Assembly (NCBI GenBank): GCA_019095985.1
Contig: CM032668.1
Location: 22,852,022 to 22,916,021, forward strand
Reading direction: 5' to 3'
DNA from: Streblospio benedicti
Taxonomy: Eukaryota; Annelida; Polychaeta; Spionida; Spionidae
DNA: 64,000 bases
Positions 12,501 to 23,239 of this stretch are shown piece by piece (position 1 is the stretch's first letter; each line of letters opens with the position of its first letter). The notes below the pieces were generated by a model. It saw only the letters and a list, made by a program, of their open reading frames with translations, was not told where the DNA came from and made no database searches. Both the position numbers and the translations under genes were made by a program.

Positions 12501-15500
12501 ATATACATACATAGTTAGTCAGATACAAATGAAAAGAACACAAGGCTTTGCTTTAGCAGCTGAAGGCGAATAAAAATAATGTTAAAAAAAAATGTTAACC
12601 TTAAGATAACACATTTTCTTTTTAAAAATATTTCCTTGTTAATATCCCATGGGTCAGTACCAATAGACACTGAGCGGGATCATTGTGCCAGGACGTTTCT
12701 CTTGTGTTTAGGCTAGTTTGCAGAGTTCTTTGCTACATATTATATTATTGAAGATCCAACTGCTTGAAAATTCTATCAACCTGTCAATTAGTTAATGTGA
12801 CCACCACCACCAAACAATAACTGTCATGCAGCTATCCCCATGCAGAACTGTTTATCTCACCATCTTGTTGCTAATTCCCTTGTCATTTCCAAAGTCAGAG
12901 ATTTCCTTTTCAGTACTCAATTTATTCAATACGGTATCTTTGGTGTCTTCAGTATTTTCAGTGTTTGTCAGCTTGCTTAGATCTAAACGAAGCTCATCTT
13001 GGAGTTGAAGGGCCTTTTCAGAATTCTCTTTCATCAAAATTTTTGTTTCCTTTTCAGTACTGAAGCTACTTAATAGAGTATATTTGGTTTCTTCTGTATC
13101 AGTATCCTTGGTGTCTTCAGTATCAGAATCTTGGGTGCATTCTGTATCAGCATCTTTGGTGCATTCAGTATTTTCAGAGGTTTTCAGCTTGCTTAGCTCT
13201 AAACGGAGCTCATCTTGGAGTTCTTGGACTTGAAGGGCCTTTTCAGAATTCTCTTTCATCAGCCCTTTCGTTTCTAAACTCTGTCCAATGTCTTCTGCAC
13301 TTTTTTCATTCCACGTATTCTTTTCAGTATCAGTATAATTTTCAGGATTTTTAAAGCATTTTTCCCAAACTAGAAGATTCTTTTTTGTAGATGAATTTGG
13401 AACTTTTAAGGATTTCACAAAATCTTTCGTACATTGCTTGTCCAGTGCTTTTTTCACAACCTAACCACAGAAAGATGGTTCAAACCATTCAAAAAATAAT
13501 CACAAGTGACTTCCAAAATGAAAAGGAATCAACTCTTTACATCAGTCAAAGATAGCATTTTAAAATAAATGAAAGAGACTGGACTATATATACTAGGATA
13601 TGTAAGCTGGTAACAGAATTCAACTTAAAACTCATTTCAGAACGTCATTTACAAGTATTACAAATCAATTAGAACAACGACCAGTTTCTGGACAAAGATG
13701 ATATCTGAATAATATTTGGAGAAATTTGCAATTGAGTATTCATTTCATGCATACCGTTGTATGGATAAAAGTTTGAGGATGAAAGGGTGTTCATTCATAC
13801 CTCTTTGGTGAATGAAGGATTAACGTAGTGCCTCTGCTTTGGCCTATAACATCTTGTTAAGCTTCATATACATGTGTGTCAGGAAAGTGTGTTGCAACAT
13901 TCAGAGAGGAGTGTGTGTGTGTGTGGGGGGGGTCGGGTTTTTTTTTCTTCATACCTGCTTGGTGAGTTTGCGCAGTGACTCGGTCTGTTTGGACGCCATC
14001 TCGTCGAGTTTCCTGTATGCCTCCTCGGGAGACGTTTGACGTGTGATCACGGCCTCCAGGAAGTCATACAGGTACTGCAGAACGGAGAGAATGACAGTAC
14101 TATAGAGTGCAATTTCATGTGTACTATGAAGTCTCTATTTACATTACACGCATGATGCTGGTGCCCTTGTAAGGTTATGGACTGTGCCAAGTGTTACTAC
14201 AGTTCCATACAAGTGGTAATCTTACACAGCTTGACACTAACATTTTTTCTTAGTTGCCCTGCAAGGCACATGGTGGTATCCCGTTGCCCCGATATTATCA
14301 CTTGCCCTGAAACTTAACGTGTGCTTAAATTAAATACTGATGCCGTGCCTGATCAGGCACACAAACTGATGATTAGATGTGTTCTGAGTGAATTGGCACA
14401 TACCCCAGGCACTGGGGCCTTAGCAGGGTCAGGATTAGCCACTTGTCCGCTCTTATTGACTAGTAAAAACTTGTGGAGTACGAGTAGAATGTTTTAGCAA
14501 CTCATCCTTTTGACGAGTAGCAATTGTGGTCAATTTGGCATACAAATATAGAGCTTTGTGCAATGAGGACGATTACATTTATTTGTAGGACGAGTAGATA
14601 TTTGACGTTACTCGTCCTGCTGACGAGCAGCACTTTTACACCTAATCCTGACCCTGACCCTAGTCAGTACTGACACAGATTTACACAGACTTACCGGTGT
14701 CATATACTTGGTGGTGAGATGCGCGTTCTCTGCCAGAACGTCCGCGGCAAGGTCATAGTACTGAAAATACAGTAAACTCTGTCATACTACTGAAAATATA
14801 AGAAACTCAGTCATAGTACTGAAAACACAATGTAGTCAGTTTGTTCCACAATACAATAAATATGGTCAAGTCATAGTACTGAAACACAGTAGACTCATCA
14901 CAAAATCGTAATCTACATTGTAGTAGCAAAATCCATCACAGTAATCAACTATAGTTATAACTGATGTAGAGTAGAAGGTTTAATGAAGTCTCCATGAGGC
15001 TGGAATTCAATTGGTGCTTTGCATCTCACCAAGCCACGGTATCTGCAGTTTTAGAGGGAACCAAAGAAATACCTTTTTAGGACCTATTAGACCTCCCTGG
15101 AGGCAAAATAAGATCTTTTTCTAAAATTAAACCATGCAATAACTCCAAGTGCATGCATGTTGCCTCGCAAGCGTTTAATCAAAGGCAATATAAACATGCA
15201 TAAATATGGAAAAAAAATGAAATAACCGTGAACACACGATTTTAATAGCCGATATTTCCCCGCCCAGGACAAAATATGGTTGATGATATTTTAAGTATCC
15301 GCGGACACCCTGGAAGACATGTCCAATACCCATAATACAACAGGGTTCGACATAAGTGGTAGACCTGTAGCCCTGGTCTACCTGAAAACTGGCCATCTAC
15401 CAGGTTTTGCCAGTAGGCCTGTGGTCTACCTGGTTTTGGCAGTTCCATTATGTATTATTGAAAATACAAAATACTGGTGTCCAACAACCGTTTGAATCAT

Positions 15501-18500
15501 CATACCCATAATACAAAACGTACTGAACCATCGACTTGTGACTGCCTTGTACTCACCTCGTACTTGACATAGAGCAGCAGCAGGTTTGAGAAGGTCTCCG
15601 GTGGGAACGGGTTCTGCTGCAGTAGGAACTGCAACTTCTCGAAGCCGTTGGTCGGTTTCTCCTCCATGTTCATCAGCGCCTGGTTGTGCAGGGTCACCGC
15701 ATCGAGCTCCTCCACGGTACGAGGGGGCATGTCCGTGAGGGCCTCGCATGACGCCTCGTCTACAACAGAGACGCGGCGTCCGTGAGAGCCTCGCCGCACA
15801 AAGCCTTGTCTAGAGTTTAGATAGAGAGGGGTCAAATAGAGTACAAATAGAGGACAATGGAGACAGGTTTATGTTCAAGAATGTCGTTTCAACCATTTGA
15901 TACTGGCTCAAAGATAATAGTATCAAATGTCTAGAATGTTATTCATCGTAAGTACATGTACATTACATTATGGCAAAATGTCTATGCGTAATCGCCAATT
16001 GTTTTTCTGGTACTCACAGTTTTTGAGCTGGTACTCGATGGCGGCCTTGAGGTTGAAAGCCTCGACGAGCGCGGTCTCGTGCAGTGTCAGCGTGTTACCC
16101 ACTGAACGCACGTCGATGCCCTCCGTCGTCATGCCAACGCTCAGCTCTATAGCAACACACAAACATCATCATCTCAATGTCGTGCCTATTGTCTCGAATG
16201 TGGGTGTTGGACGCCACAAGCAGTGATTAATCTAGATGCGAGTTCCAAGTCCAGGACTCATTATTTTCAATACGATGCAAAGAATTAAAAATTGTGCATC
16301 CCACTGGACTAAGTTCTGGAATAGTTGGCAAAGTGCTACTTGTCATATATTCTTCACGCTATGATAGAAAATTAATTGCACAAACGGCTAAAATGCAGCC
16401 CCCACCCCCGAGCCCAGGGCCATGGATAAGTACCCGTCCTATCGTCCGAGACTGGTATCTGTGTCGTCAGGTGAAGATTTTGAGTTACTTGTCCTATGGA
16501 CAAGTATTCTCAGTCACCCCAGTTTCAATTGAATTTACATGAAGTTTGTTGATTTGGACGTGTAAATCTTAGTTAGGACGGATATATTTTTGAGGATACC
16601 TGTTCTATGGACAAGTATGATTTTTCTCCTATTCGTGGCCCTGCAGCCCCATGAGAAATGAAAGTTACATCCAGGAGGAATATCAAGCGCCAATCACGCA
16701 ACACAGATTGAACCCTGTGTCTGGATCCTGTGGGTCAGCAATAGATATGCAAACACTCAGCTCACAAACATCACCTATGTCATCCCAATTTTACATCCCT
16801 TGTCCCAAATGTGGGGCCTGGACTGCAGATGTTACTACCTTATGGACTAATGTCATCTTGAAATCAGCCATCTTGAAATCCCAAAAAGAGTCGCTTTACT
16901 CCATGACCACAACATTGCTAGAAAATTCCAAAACCAAGTGATTTACATGCATGTTTTCTAAATGACAAATGTTGCTTTTCAAATGTTGGGTGAAATGTGA
17001 AACACATTTATCACGTTTTCCAGGGACAGAACATGAGACGAAAAAAGTGTCCATACAGCGACTCACTTCCAATGTAAAGCCCTACCACAAAATTCAGAAG
17101 CTAAAAACTTCCCAAAAATGGATGCCTCATTGAGCTGTACAGAGAATGTACATGGGTGTTCTATGCGCGTACCGAGTACCTACCTGGGTGCTCCCTGATG
17201 CCCTTCTCTATGATGTCTGCGATGTGTTTGAGAGCGGGCGCGTACTGCTTCATGCTGTAGTGACACAGCGCGATGTTGTAGGACAGGTCGGGTTTGTAGC
17301 CCAGCACCTGCATGGCCGTCGTGAACTTCTTACACGCAGTCTCGTAGTTGCCATCCTGTAAATGTAAATAACGGAGTCTTTATACATTGAAATTACATTG
17401 TAGTTGGCGTTTCAGTCTTATCACCGTGGTTCAGGCCTGTGCTTTCTTTGTGTCAGTGGCCTGAATTCATTATCCTGTAAACATGGATATGAACATTTGG
17501 GCCACCAGCTGTCAGACATTATCATTTAGCCCTCCAAGTGATTGCGGTTGTAAATTTTGACGTTTATAGCATTTATCTTCTTTACTATTTCATCTCGGCT
17601 TACGCAAAACATAAGCACATAGTAGTAAAAACACTAGTGAACAATGACAGTTTCAAGTCCAATATATAAACTCTTGTGGAGTCAAAATAAATAGGTATTT
17701 CTTATTAGAAATTCACCAGTGCATTCAGAAATGCATCTCATTTCTTATTTTCACCACGTCTACGTATTTTTCAAAATGTGTGATGGCAGGCATTGTCGAT
17801 TCAAATTGACTCGTCCGAGGCACAATCTTGAAAGATGTTTTTCTAGACGTTTTCTTGCTTGTATAATATTGATGTTTATCGTCATCAAATACTATGCAAA
17901 TAATACATTACTCATAATTAAACTAGCTTAAACAGCTTACTTTGGATATAAACATTCATAAAAACTTCTTCAAAAGTGTTCCTCATACCCACCGACTGTT
18001 AAAATTTCAACTTCGGTCCAATATCGGCAACAAGACACACAAACCACTTCCATTATCAAACAATGTCTGTTATACCAGAAATATCCTTAAGTGCGTGATT
18101 TCATGATCGGTTTATGATTTAATCAGACATGAATTCTTGGAGGGTATGTCATTGTTACAATGTAATGATGAGAATCCATTTTTCTGAAAACGTATCACAT
18201 ATTGGTGTATCTCAAAGGACACCATTTGAAGTAACGATCTTTGCTCTCATTGGTTAAAAGAAACTACAACAATGAACTCCCATGGCCCTCACGTGGCAAT
18301 TAGTTTCTACTACCCGCCGTAATATTCCAAACACAGATTTCGACACAATGCAATCAAGAGTACCATTTATCAAAGCAGATGAAGTACGGATTTGTGGTCA
18401 CAACGCACAATCTTGAGGATGAATACTAATGTAAGTATTTTGAATACTAATGTGGGTATTTCCTAATGATGTCAATAAAAATAGTAATTGCCTCATTATG

Positions 18501-21500
18501 AATGGAAAGAGGCTTTTCTCGTTACTGTCCCGGTTATTCTCACACAAGTAAGAGTATTTTGAGCTTGAATTTTGCAGTGTAAATCATGTATTTGTTGCGG
18601 AAATATATATTCTTACACATGATGTACTAATATTATCAAAACCATGCTTTTCCCCCACAAAATTTACAACGAAATATAAAGGTAAGGCGGTTCTTGCTAT
18701 CACAACTGAATACGAACCGAGCATGGCAAATGTGTTTAATATAAAAAAAAGGCGATAAAGCAATGGACTTTTCTGCACAAGATTCTGCGTGCGAAAATGT
18801 CTCTCAAGGGACATCCCAATACGAAAGCATTCAAAATTAACCATATTTACTGAGTTTACTGGAGAAAAATTGTTTCACAAACAAAAGTGCGTCAAATAAT
18901 AGTATCACAAAAGTGAAAACTGTCAAAATTCACAAAATACATTTACCATAAGTGTCAAAATTATCGATCTATATCAATAAATGTCAGCATTTATCGACAT
19001 GTATGACATTTTGCAGCCCTGCTGGTGCACACTGACCTTGAAGAGGAGACAGCCGAGGTTGATCTCTGTGTCGGGGTCGTCGGATGGACACTGCTCCACC
19101 AGACTCCGGGCCCCTGGAAGGTCCTCCTCACCGTACCGGATCGCAGCCTGCAGCTTCAGGATCTGCAAGCAAAGGAAAAGACGGGGATGTTCAGGCAGGA
19201 AGGAAGGTTAGATTTACAATGGTTTACATTACTTACTGGATTGCATCTAAAGATAGGAGGAAAAGACACACAGAGAGGATAGATTCATTACATTGTGTAC
19301 TGGAGATCACTTATTAAAGTTTCAGGATTTGGGAAGTATACGGAGAGAAACAGTAAAGGACAAGAATTAAAGTTTTAACCGATCTTCTCGTAGCAGATCT
19401 TAGTCTGAAGTTTTGAAATTTTGAAGGGGAAAAGCTACTGATATACAGGGGGGAGAGGGAAAGATTCATTACATTTTGCACTGGATTACAGCCTGGAACT
19501 CCAGGATCTAAGGGCAAAGTACAGTATGGATATCAGCCTATTGTTAGAACTTAGAAACTACTAGAGTATTACAAATTATGTAACATAATGATACATATTT
19601 CTTGAAATCACAACACTAACATTTTTCTAACTGCATTAACAGTTCCATGTACTGCTGTCGGTGCCATCAGAATGACCTTCTGTAACTTATCATCATCTTC
19701 AGGATCTACATGTTACAGCCCAGCAAAAACACACAGATGAATAATAGTGTAGCGTTTATGTAGGTTGACCTATTCATCTGGAGCAAGCAGACACCATCAT
19801 TAGTGTCGACTGACTCAAACTGGTGGCGTAGACGAGGGTGGCCCTTTAAGTGGGAGGGGCCGTTCTGTGCATGTTAAGGCCAGAATGCTGATTTTGCTCC
19901 ATAAAATTAATAAAATGTTTCTCGTCTTGCCTATTTTCCTACACATAGGAGGGAGGTCAATTTTATTCTTTATTTTTTATTTTGCTGATTTTTCCGTCCT
20001 TATATTATAAAAAAATGAGGAGGGGTTCATTTTTAATTTATTTTTCTTCCACGCAAAATCTTTCATTTTTCAAGTTGAATATTGGGCCATGAATGAACTA
20101 CATGTGTTACCATCGTAAGTGAACAATGTCTTTCTATCATCAAAATCATAAAACATCACTTATAAAACAACTAGTATAATCAATGAAGTATAATATCTAG
20201 CGTGCATAGCAAACAAATGACAGGCCTCTGACACTGGGCTGTTTTGTTTGCAGCCAGGCGGTAGAGCCATTTTTTTTATTATCACTTGGGAGGCAATAAA
20301 AATATTCAGGAGGCTGCACTGTACACAGGCGGGAGGTGACGAGAAACATTTTATTACTTTTATGGGGCCTTAGACTGAGAGTAACTCACCCGTGTGGTGT
20401 ATTGCGGAGAGTCTACCTGACACGAGACCTTCATGGACTCTTCGTACAGACACGCCCTGTGCAGAGACTGCGCGTAGTACAGCTTGTAGTCCTCCACCTG
20501 AAACAACCCACAGCCTCATCTATTTCGGGCATTTTCAAATCACACTCATTGAAAGCAACACCTCATACAAAGAGTCCATTTTTCATGGCCCCAGCCAATT
20601 AGAATATATCAGGATAATTTAGGTTCAGCAATGTTTATATTGTAAAATATTACATGGCCCGGTCAGAATAAACGGTTATTGTTTTTGGTTGCGATGGACG
20701 TCTTAACCTGGATAATTTCTTCCTGTTAAAAGGGAAAGTTTGACCCACGTTGGGTATCTCTGCTCTCTGGATGGGTAAAAATTTTGAGTTACTTGTCCTA
20801 TGGAGGAGTATTTTTACTTTTTAGGTCACTCCTGATAAGCACAAATTTCATTTAATACCATGGAGCATATTGATTTGCATATATCAACTTTTCGTCAGGA
20901 CAGTATGCGTTTAAAAAACTTGTCTTAGAAGCAGATGCACATGAATAAACAGGTAAGGATTAGCTGCTCGACATTCAATTTGACAACTGGCTAATCCTCA
21001 TCTTCAATACATTGAATTTTGTTACTCTGAGTCTGTGACATGGTTACCCAAATCCTCCATTTGCAAATGATAGTTTTTGAAGAGCATCATACAAAGTCAT
21101 TTGAGGTTTGGCACACCTATTACATTGTACTAACTTGCAAAGTGGCACATGTATGCAAACAGTGGTCCCTGCCATGTGTTGCTTCTTACCTCTGGGTGGA
21201 GTATACTGAGTTGTTCGTAACAGTCGGCGGCATTGACAAAGTCCTGCAGCTGGTAGTAACAGTAGCCGAGGAGAGAGAGAGCCGCACGCGACTACAACAC
21301 ACACAATGTAAACTTTTAAAACCAATCGGATGAGTAACTATATATAAAAGTCTGCTCAAGTAGTGAACAACGTGTGGTTTCATCTTATGTTACTTTCTTA
21401 TAATTTGCTGGTTATATGTTCTCAATTCATCTAAATATTTACAGCTTATTAAATAAGTACAGCTCATTTAAGTCAATAAATTGTAATGATTTATAAAATT

Positions 21501-22464
21501 GCAAATATTTGGTGAAGTTAGAACATATAAAGATTAGCTATAAGAAAGTAAAGCAAAATACATGCTTTATATGGAATTTCATGTTTTATGTGCTCACCTC
21601 ACATTTTAGGTTGTCATCATCTCACTATCAGTAATATATTTCTTTAAAATGTGATATTTAGATGTGTGTTATTCTTCTGTAACAGTTTTTCATCTTTATT
21701 TTTTACTATTTCTAAATGTATATCATGTTATTACCCAGTAATATGGATAGAATAAAATAAGTCGCACATCTAGTGTACTGTCTTCTAAAACTATAAAATT
21801 AGGTGCCCAAATTCCCCCCACTTGACAAAAAATAGAGATTTCTTTGAAATATTGGATGAATCACAGAATATTTTGTATTATACTCAGGGCTGTGCCAGTT
21901 ACACAAATAACTGACATCGGGTAGGCGGTAAAATGGCTGAATGCTAGAATGGAAGGTTGTACATATTCTGATCATGACTATAGACTTCATAGACAGACAT
22001 GACAATATACAAAGTGTACACAGGTACCTTCTGATAGGTCTGCATGAAATTATTGAGAGCTGCAGCTGCATCACCATATCGCTGATCACGAATCTATAAA
22101 AAAGAAAAGAAAAATCCAACAAATTCAAATTATGCCTTCAGAACTTCCTTCATCAGAATCTTAGAATTAGTTAGTTAGTTGTATTAACTTTGTCAATTCT
22201 TGTCGGATTTTGGTAATATTTTCTTGAAAACGATCTCCGTGAGATCTATACGTTTCCCCAATTGATTGTTTTTGTGTGTGTGAGTGTGTATGTTTTAGAA
22301 TGTTTTTCAATTTTACCGAAGAGTAGCTAGCTATCTACTAGACTGTTGTTTGGCTTGGCAACGAATTTCCATGATTTAATTCCACGTATTTCATCCTTAA
22401 TGACACGTACCATTCCATATATTGTTGAAGTGACTTCTCCTTCCTTTATTTGTATAGCAGCCAT
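577..22464 (-). CDS. TTC30: TTC30 / IFT70 intraflagellar transport TPR protein, 3'-partial multi-exon gene
   Basis: Known role: IFT70 is a TPR-superhelix subunit of the IFT-B complex that wraps around IFT52 and works in ciliary assembly; vertebrate TTC30A is about 665 residues. Seen: phase-compatible GT-AG exons on the minus strand, in coding order 22464-22411 (start ATG, MAAIQIKEGEVTST...), 22093-22028, 21291-21190, 20497-20390, 19162-19037, 17355-17184, 16146-16018, 15759-15557, 14760-14695, 14074-13955, optional 13460-12861, 10276-10200, 8825-8678, 7958-7896, one of 7599-7528/6230-6159/4336-4265/2796-2725, then 680-577. Joined without the optional exon they give about 536 codons. Diagnostic stretches include SVGNTLTLHETALVEAFNLK, LQFLLQQNPFPPETFSNLLL, KIFRKSVEFCNEHDTWKLNV and YHLCIVNLVIG. 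The exon at 680-577 ends in split codon GG, so the final ~130 codons lie left of base 1. The start is supported by an in-frame ATG followed after 18 codons by a donor. Constitutive exons are GC-rich at third positions, unlike the surrounding introns. Confidence 0.95.
681..2480. other. TTC30 intron stretch without recognisable features
   Basis: AT-rich intronic DNA. Short ORFs here have no domain, splice or codon support. I see no repeat I can name. Confidence 0.5.
2500..2720. repeat. Degenerate GTGGTCAGT minisatellite next to exon variant 4 donor
   Basis: About 20 imperfect copies of a 9-11 base unit (gtggtcagt, gtggtcatc, tgtggtcagta). It ends directly at the donor of the exon at 2725-2796, so the minus-strand transcript has CUGACCAC repeats starting right after that 5' splice site. 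Confidence 0.75.
2725..2796 (-). CDS. TTC30: TTC30 alternative exon variant 4 (72 nt, phase 0/0)
   Basis: Fourth variant. It encodes ILTMSAVVLANLCVTYI then MTSQNEE. Donor gtgagtgcc at 2716-2724. The acceptor is unusual: the intron ends gggtcaccctgtag, and the plus-strand sequence from 2798 (tacagggtgacccaaaac) looks like the end of a Tc1/mariner element, so the splice acceptor abuts or is supplied by a transposon terminus. A GTGGTCAGT-rich minisatellite lies just past the donor. GC-rich third positions resemble the constitutive exons more than variants 2 and 3 do. Confidence 0.85.
2798..3963. mobile_element. Possible Tc1/mariner-like fragment with TA-flanked ends
   Basis: The left end, TA then cagggtgacccaaaac, has the look of mariner termini. 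A partly matching inverted end (gggatgactatcagaaacg on the minus strand) lies at about 3940-3963. No transposase frame is evident. Most of the inside falls in the tandem duplication that also holds exon variants 2 and 3. Confidence 0.35.
4265..4336 (-). CDS. TTC30: TTC30 alternative exon variant 3 (72 nt, phase 0/0)
   Basis: Third variant. After ILKV it reads SAIVLANLCVSYIMTSQNEE, which is the sequence I recall for this segment in vertebrate TTC30, so it is the most conserved version. Acceptor gcttttgttgcag is shared with variant 2; donor gtaacatc. Confidence 0.87.
6159..6230 (-). CDS. TTC30: TTC30 alternative exon variant 2 (72 nt, phase 0/0)
   Basis: Second variant. It encodes ILKVSAIVLANLCVAYI then MSAHNEE. 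Acceptor gcttttgttgcag and donor gtaaaggc are both good. Its DNA differs from variant 3 at 8 of 72 positions, and the flanking intron is also duplicated (about 2993-5027 against 5028-6682), so variants 2 and 3 arose by a fairly recent tandem duplication. The changed residues cluster at the end of the helix (MSAHNEE against MTSQNEE). Confidence 0.85.
6683..7527. other. Intron between TTC30 variants 1 and 2, nothing recognised
   Basis: AT-rich, no homologous exon copy seen, and no repeat I can assign. Confidence 0.5.
7528..7599 (-). CDS. TTC30: TTC30 alternative exon variant 1 (72 nt, phase 0/0)
   Basis: First of four homologous 24-codon exons in transcription order. Acceptor gattctaccag at 7601-7610, donor gtacgga at 7521-7527. 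It encodes LMSMSAVVLANLCVTYI followed by LQAQTGE, the first helix of a TPR that in vertebrate TTC30 reads SAIVLANLCVSYI. It is the most divergent variant at its C-terminal end (LQAQTGE where the others have MTSQNEE or MSAHNEE). It joins in frame to the upstream exon ending KKHYDN and the downstream exon starting AEELMRK. Confidence 0.85.
8355..8630. mobile_element. Short non-autonomous DNA element, degraded copy of the 16415-16643 family
   Basis: Collinear with 16415-16643: ggtatctgtgt-gtcagg, gttacttgtcctat-gac-agtattctcaatcaccc and attcatggcc match. Related pieces recur near 20700-20940. It lies in a TTC30 intron just upstream (plus coordinates) of the exon at 8678. Confidence 0.5.
8892..9160. 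repeat. Foldback hairpin with decayed hammerhead-like loop
   Basis: Arms at about 8892-8978 and 9074-9160 are almost perfect reverse complements (tccttgttttctgttctg... against ...cagaacagaaaacaagga). The loop holds catgtttcgacatc...agtgtccttttca, the same order as the loop at 366-406, but with core UUGAAAA. A second small palindrome (acatagaatattac) lies inside the loop. Confidence 0.75.
9842..10150 (+). mobile_element. tRNA-derived SINE (full copy)
   Basis: The head has box A tggccgagtgg and box B ggttcgattcc with tRNA-like stems. The body has ggtacgggtcattgggttg, a gagtgagtgag run, gtgctgccgatg and a tail ctggtgtaaattgtaaag. A second copy lies on the minus strand at 32612-32863 and shares head and tail, which shows a mobile family and not a tRNA gene. 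Confidence 0.8.
10396..10435 (+). ncRNA. Hammerhead ribozyme-like motif (plus strand)
   Basis: Order UUACCG, CUGAUGA, 13 bases, GAAAC, GUC, CGGUAA. UUACCG pairs with CGGUAA (6-bp stem I). Core CUGAUGA and GAAA are intact and ACGU allows a minimal stem III. Stem II (AAC...GGU) is weak, which suggests decay. No foldback arms adjoin it. Confidence 0.55.
10619..10737. repeat. Inverted pair of tRNA-like fragments
   Basis: Arms of about 50 bases: tagcctctgccagtacttga... against ...tcaagtccctgcagaggcta. On the plus strand the right arm has ccacagtggtagtggtt and box-B-like ggttcaagtcc, resembling a tRNA head with its middle missing. Confidence 0.6.
10738..12860. other. TTC30 intron, no gene recognised
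   Basis: AT-rich intron left of the optional cassette exon. I found no repeat structure or coding homology. Confidence 0.45.
12861..13460 (-). CDS. TTC30: Optional 600-nt TTC30 cassette exon encoding 200 acidic, repetitive residues
   Basis: Seen: an open frame with acceptor ctttctgtggttag and donor gtgagata, both at phase 0, placed between exons that also meet at phase 0, exactly 600 nt long. Read in frame it starts VVKKALDKQCTKDF and ends GNDKGISNKM. It contains two copies of a block MKENSEKALQ...LQDELRL.LSKL separated by a Thr/Asp/Glu run (TDTEDTKDTDTEETK). It would enter between the residues LRKLTKQ and VQESRNN, at a TPR linker where vertebrate TTC30 has no insert. Base composition is AT-rich, unlike neighbouring exons. 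Inference: a young lineage-specific cassette exon, perhaps skipped in most transcripts. Alternatives are a separate ORF that happens to be flanked by splice-like sites, or a coding remnant of a captured gene. Confidence 0.55.
14424..14656. mobile_element. hAT-like MITE
   Basis: Terminal inverted repeats cagggtcaggattag and ctaatcctgaccctg enclose about 230 bases with no ORF. CAGGG ends are typical of hAT-derived elements. It lies in a TTC30 intron. Confidence 0.65.
14781..14889 (-). repeat. Three repeated copies of a TTC30 3' splice site
   Basis: The real junction (exon end at 14760) reads on the minus strand tattttcag then TACTATGACC. Near-copies of acceptor plus the first ~10 exon bases occur at 14781-14800, 14810-14829 and 14870-14889. 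They would act as decoy acceptors. Confidence 0.65.
16415..16643. mobile_element. hAT-like MITE with CAGGGCCA ends
   Basis: Ends cagggccatgga and ttcgtggccctg are inverted, with about 230 bases between and no ORF. Related degraded copies are at 8355-8630 and about 20700-20940. Confidence 0.6.
17930..18330. repeat. Diverged relative of the 47441-48026 repeat
   Basis: Shared order: aacgtcttcaaa-like start, acacacaaaccac, gaaatatcctt, gtgaattcttgg-gg-atgt, attgtaacgatgataatcc and accatttg. It is about 70-80% similar by eye and lies in a TTC30 intron. Confidence 0.5.
19481..19516 (-). pseudogene. Decayed copy of the 5' end of TTC30 exon 19037-19162
   Basis: The minus strand reads ...gccctTAG then ATCCTGGAGTTCCAGGCTG, giving ILEFQAVIQ, against ILKLQAAIR after acceptor ttgcttgcag in the real exon. 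About 12 codons of homology with no matching donor. It is upstream of the real exon in transcription order, so it could act as a decoy acceptor. Confidence 0.5.
19874..20373. mobile_element. Non-autonomous DNA element with TIRs, second copy at 44217-44584
   Basis: Left end ttaaggcc... then aataaaatgtttctcgtc; right end gacgagaaacattttatta...ggggccttaa-like, inverted. The inside (gggccatgaatgaacta, atctagcgtgcatagcaaac) is nearly identical to 44217-44584, which indicates recent activity. Confidence 0.7.
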
Positions 22465-23000
22465 TCTGTACTGAATGTGGAAATATTCTTAAATTTAAAG
22501 AAATTATAAAGTCTTGTGTCAAAAATCTTCTGCAAATATGCAGCTTTTCATGTCACGAGTTTGTGTGTGAGACCGTTGTGTTCTCCTATGTTTGCAGGTG
22601 CAAACTGCAGGTGTCCATTAATTTGTACTATTAATACAGAGCGGTAACAATAATAAATGTATTTAGTCAGGTAGCCGAGTAGAGACATTCATGAGTTGAG
22701 TATTGATGTGTGTATTCTACTTAGAATACATAGCACATGACATAGATTGGGAAATTATTGTCCAAGTGAACCTGGCTGCATGGTATAGGGTAAGGCTCTC
22801 TGTGCTGGGACGGGACCTTGTCTTACCCCGTTCAAATGTCTTTCTGATTCCCAGATACCTCTCTAAACAATATATGCACGAACAAATTTACAGATTCGTA
22901 AATATTAACGACACCGGAAGCATGTTTTTCAAATTGTGAAATTTAACACAATTTTAATATTTTTTAAAATCAAACTTCAAATCAAATAGGTAGTTGAAAT
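22465..23000. promoter_or_regulatory. Region between TTC30 start and RBM19 copy, presumed TTC30 promoter side
   Basis: The 5' side of TTC30 should contain its promoter. I see no clear TATA box or full RFX X-box. A partial ...ttggcaac half-site lies at about 22353-22360, inside intron 1. The call rests on position only. Confidence 0.3.
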
Positions 23001-23239
23001 ATGTCGAGAATAATTGTAAAGAACTTGCCGACAGGAATAAAAGAAGCCCGACTACGGGAGCTGTTTGAAGCCAATGGTCGTATTACAGACTCTGCCGTGG
23101 ATTGTCCATTATATTATGCTTCATCGATATCATGAAAAAGATAAAACCTTCATGAACAATAATCCAGAAAAACTGTGCAAACGAATAATTGGTTTAGATT
23201 GTACAAACTGCTATGGTAAAACATTTGAAAGTCCATTTC

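Noticed and set aside
12861-13460. Separate single-exon gene
   Set aside because: There is no good ATG at the start of the frame, and splice sites at both ends match the phase of neighbouring TTC30 exons, so a cassette exon is the better reading.
22343-22360. RFX X-box for TTC30
   Set aside because: Only one half-site (ggcaac) fits. The other half and spacing do not match, and it lies inside intron 1.
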